A stretch of DNA of 16,202 bases from JAVBOD01 sp031551045 (GTDB taxonomy: Bacteria; Bacteroidota; Bacteroidia; Bacteroidales; UBA932). The stretch is taken from positions 1-16,202 of the forward strand of contig JAVBOD010000096.1 in NCBI GenBank assembly GCA_031551045.1, given 5' to 3'. The translations under genes were made by a program, and so were the position numbers. Shown here piece by piece: positions 14,225 through 16,202 of the stretch; the stretch's first letter is position 1, and the number at the start of each line of letters is the position of its first letter. Below the pieces are notes generated by a model that ran no database searches, had not been told where the DNA came from, and saw only the letters and a program-made list of their open reading frames with translations.

Positions 14225-14812
14225 TTGTTGGAGAAGTCAGAACATACCGATGCTGTTTTCGTAAAGCAATTGAAGGCCGGTGATATGCAGGCCTTTAATA
14301 AATTATTTGAAGAATACGGCCGGCGATTGTACGGGTTCGGGATAAAATACCTGAAATCGGAAGAAGATACGGAAGAAATGGTGCAGGAAATTTTTCTGAA
14401 GATATGGCGCAACCGTGAGCGGCTCGATGTTGCCAGATCTTTCAAGGCCTATCTTTTTACCATCGCTTTTAATGAAATAAAGAAATTTTTCCACAAGAAA
14501 GCCGTCTTGTTCGAATTGGCCGATAATTATGTGAGCAGTTTGGCCGACCATTCCACGGAAGAAACAATTGACTATAATCTGGCGTTGGAGCATATCGCCG
14601 GGTTATTAGATCAACTTCCCCCGCGCCGCCGGCAGATTTTTGAAATGAGTCGCTTCGAGAATATGCCGTCTAAAGAAATTGCCCGTCATTTGGGAATCAG
14701 CGCAAAAACCGTGGACAACCAAGTATCCGAGGTAATCCATTATCTTAAAAACAATATGCTTGGGAACTTGGGTTGCTTGCTGCTTATTATGCTATTTTTC
14801 GACTTTATGTAA
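14225..14812 (+). CDS. ECF RNA polymerase sigma-70 factor (FecI-like, SusC/FecR-linked)
   Basis: A 195-residue extracytoplasmic-function sigma factor. Region 2 spans about 24-90, with FNKLFEEYGRRLYGFGIKYL and the core-binding/-10 segment EEMVQEIFLKIWRNR. Region 4 spans about 122-176, with LPPRRRQIFEMSRFENMP and the helix-turn-helix SKEIARHLGISAKTVDNQVS. The C-terminus ends in an unusual hydrophobic tail (about 181-195, LGCLLLIMLFF). Start: the frame has no upstream ATG, and the TTG at 14225 sits 8 bases after AAAGGAG. Partners are FecR, divergently encoded, and the STN-bearing SusC. It should activate the susCD operon when FecR releases it. Having the sigma gene divergent instead of upstream in the same operon is less usual for this system. 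Confidence 0.94.
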   Translation: MLEKSEHTDAVFVKQLKAGDMQAFNKLFEEYGRRLYGFGIKYLKSEEDTEEMVQEIFLKIWRNRERLDVARSFKAYLFTIAFNEIKKFFHKKAVLFELADNYVSSLADHSTEETIDYNLALEHIAGLLDQLPPRRRQIFEMSRFENMPSKEIARHLGISAKTVDNQVSEVIHYLKNNMLGNLGCLLLIMLFFDFM

Positions 14813-15155
14813 AATATCCGCATAACTCTGCCCTCTCAACAAAAGAACAAGACTCTTCTCTTCCCGAGCGAAGCAAAAAATTTATTCATACTACAAGTTT
14901 AAAAATACAGCTATTTCCTTTCGCCCGGATAACAAAACAAACATCAAGCTCCACAAAACTATCTCCATTAAGAATATTTGCACCAAATTGCATTTCGCGC
15001 TTATTTTGCTCAATACAGATGCAAAAATATGCAGCTATCAATATATCTTAACTTTTTACATAATTTATTTAAAAATAGTTAGGCTTATGTATTTGAAATG
15101 TTTACCTTTGCGGCAAATTCTTAAAACACACAAATAATTTAAAATAAACGCTATT
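14813..15155. other. 343-bp intergenic region between sigma gene and TlpA lipoprotein gene
   Basis: AT-rich stretch without a coding sequence I can support. I found no convincing intrinsic terminator after the sigma gene. The best hairpin is TTTTGC (15004-15009) with GCAAAA (15021-15026), which is short and lacks a U-tract. The last 55 bases hold the promoter of the downstream gene. Confidence 0.6.
15103..15110 (+). promoter_or_regulatory. -7 promoter element of the second TlpA lipoprotein gene
   Basis: TACCTTTG is an exact TAnnTTTG match followed by CGG, the same context as the element at 4156-4163. No strong -33 TTTG is at the expected spacing. The predicted start near 15117 gives a leader of about 40 AT-rich bases without a Shine-Dalgarno. 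Confidence 0.6.
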
Positions 15156-16061
15156 ATGAAAAAAATGCTTTTTGCAGCAGTATTGCTGGCCTTGACGGTT
15201 GCGTGTTCCGGCCCAAAACACGACGGCTACACCATTAATGGTACTTTAACAGGAATTACCGAAGGACAAATTATTCTTTCCAACATGTCGCGTTCGGAAG
15301 TCATTACAGACACTGCCGAAATTAAAGACGGAAAATTCACCTTTATCGGAAAAGTTACCACTCCTGAAAACTACATGTTGACTATTGACGGAAAACGCAT
15401 TCATCTTTTCTTGGATAACAGCACTATTACTATTAACGGTAATATCGACTCGTTGCAAAAAGCAGAAGTGAAAGGGTCTAAACTCGGCGAAGAAATCAAA
15501 GCAATGAGCGATAAGAAGAACGCTTTGCAAAAAGCTTTTGCTGAAAAACATCATACAGATGAAATGATGAAAGAATATCGTGACCCGGCCACAACAGCAG
15601 AGCGTAAAAAAGAAATCGAAGAAACATTTAACAGCTTGCGTTCCGAACAAGGAGCCCTGTACAAAGAAATCAATGCTATCGACTCTATCTACATGGCCCA
15701 AAACCCGACTTCTCCTTATACAGCGATGTTATTATCCGGTAAGGTAAACGATTATTTAGAAAAAACAGACGAATTATCGGCAATGGTTGACTCTATGGCT
15801 GTAGCTCCTGCATTAGCCGGCAACCGTTATGTAAAAGAAATGCAAGAAGCTGTTAAAACGATTAAAAGCGTAGCCGTTGGCCAACAAGCACCTGACTTTA
15901 CCCAAAATGATCCTGACGGAAAACCGATTACGTTCTCCGACGTATATAAGAAAAACAAAATCACGATGATTGATTTTTGGGCTTCATGGTGCGGACCTTG
16001 CCGTGCGTTCTATCCTACGTTAGTAAAAATCTACAACAAATACAACAAGAAAGGTTTCTAA
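15156..16061 (+). CDS. DUF4369-TlpA family lipoprotein, interrupted by an in-frame stop
   Basis: The open frame codes 301 residues. The signal peptide ends LTVAC with the lipidated cysteine at 17. A DUF4369 domain follows at about 24-120 (GYTINGTLTGITEGQIILSN...), then a charged helical section (about 105-240). The start of a TlpA thioredoxin domain (from about 242) has the active site WASWCGPCR with Cys279/Cys282. It stops at TAA 16059-16061, just after KGF, and so lacks most of the thioredoxin fold including the cis-proline. Family members of this build run to about 370 residues. The same frame beyond the stop still encodes TlpA-like sequence, so the gene is complete apart from what appears to be a GAA-to-TAA change. 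If the stop is real, the protein is probably inactive as a reductase. It could also be a sequencing fault near a contig end. Confidence 0.85.
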   Translation: MKKMLFAAVLLALTVACSGPKHDGYTINGTLTGITEGQIILSNMSRSEVITDTAEIKDGKFTFIGKVTTPENYMLTIDGKRIHLFLDNSTITINGNIDSLQKAEVKGSKLGEEIKAMSDKKNALQKAFAEKHHTDEMMKEYRDPATTAERKKEIEETFNSLRSEQGALYKEINAIDSIYMAQNPTSPYTAMLLSGKVNDYLEKTDELSAMVDSMAVAPALAGNRYVKEMQEAVKTIKSVAVGQQAPDFTQNDPDGKPITFSDVYKKNKITMIDFWASWCGPCRAFYPTLVKIYNKYNKKGF

Positions 16062-16202
16062 ATTTTTTCTAAGTCTTTCTATCGTCGTGAGTTAAAAGAT
16101 ATATGTGTGAAAGCTATTCAAGATTATAAATTTACTTGGATACATGTATCCGATTTTCAATTCTGGGATAACTCAGCCTGCAAATTATACTATGTTCTCT
16201 AC
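16062..16202 (+). pseudogene. In-frame continuation of the TlpA domain after the TAA
   Basis: Reading on in the same frame gives 47 open codons to the last base of the window, with no frameshift. The product has the expected order of TlpA features: strand IFSKSF, helix VKAIQD, then FTWIHVSD, FWDNSACKLY and YVLY, where the IP of the cis-proline loop should come next. Against the intact TlpA protein at 4294-5691, SID pairs with SFY, KWKEFL with ICVKAI and LYQIKG with LYYVLY. The remaining 3' end lies outside the window. No repeat, recoding signal or second start is visible. Confidence 0.7.

Noticed and set aside
16059..16061. Recoding of TAA as a sense codon (read-through or a variant genetic code).
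   Set aside because: None of the other genes in the window contains an in-frame TAA, and several genes end in TAA with good C-termini. No recoding signal is visible, so a mutation or sequence error is simpler.
1..16202. CRISPR arrays, tRNA or rRNA genes, transposases, attachment sites and replication origins.
   Set aside because: Looked for by eye on both strands; no regularly spaced repeats, cloverleaf-like sequences, rRNA segments or transposase frames were recognised.

Overview
The window looks like chromosomal DNA of a member of the Bacteroidia. The reasons are a SusC/SusD pair with an STN signalling domain, an ECF sigma factor with a FecR anti-sigma factor, BACON and FISUMP domains, DUF4369-TlpA lipoproteins, several matches to the Bacteroidota -7 promoter element TAnnTTTG, and AT-rich leaders mostly without Shine-Dalgarno sequences. 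I cannot fix the genus from sequence alone.

Layout. (1) 4-1329, + strand: small housekeeping genes, namely SufE, a MIP18/DUF59 Fe-S assembly protein and folK. (2) 1337-1436: an imperfect palindromic dispersed repeat between the convergent folK and dsbD. (3) 1439-3981, - strand: a full-length DsbD preceded by a stand-alone copy of its N-terminal (alpha) domain. These two genes are gaplessly collinear paralogs, and the pair has a long, possibly structured leader (3982-about 4150). (4) 4294-5691, - strand: a TlpA-type thioredoxin lipoprotein with its own promoter and terminator. (5) 5789-14040, - strand: FecR, SusC (1248 aa, with STN), SusD, then a lipoprotein with three BACON domains and a FISUMP domain, ending in a clear intrinsic terminator. 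(6) 14225-14812, + strand: the ECF sigma factor, divergent from fecR, with a probable TTG start and a good Shine-Dalgarno. (7) 15156-end, + strand: a second DUF4369-TlpA lipoprotein, interrupted by an in-frame TAA at 16059-16061. The same reading frame continues to the window edge with recognisable TlpA sequence.

How it may work. The sigma factor, FecR and the STN-bearing SusC form a cell-surface signalling circuit: substrate binding at SusC/SusD is sensed through STN and FecR and releases the sigma factor to activate the uptake operon. The BACON/FISUMP lipoprotein is the third member of the uptake complex. There is no glycosidase, protease or sulfatase here, so the substrate cannot be named. 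DsbD carries reducing power from cytoplasmic thioredoxin to the periplasm, where the DsbD-alpha protein and the two TlpA lipoproteins could receive it. A functional link between these thiol carriers and the SusCD system is an inference from their adjacency. The most unusual points are the DsbD-alpha duplication with its leader, the interleaved terminator and promoter at 5725-5769, and the cluster of apparent G-to-T changes in the last 144 bases.
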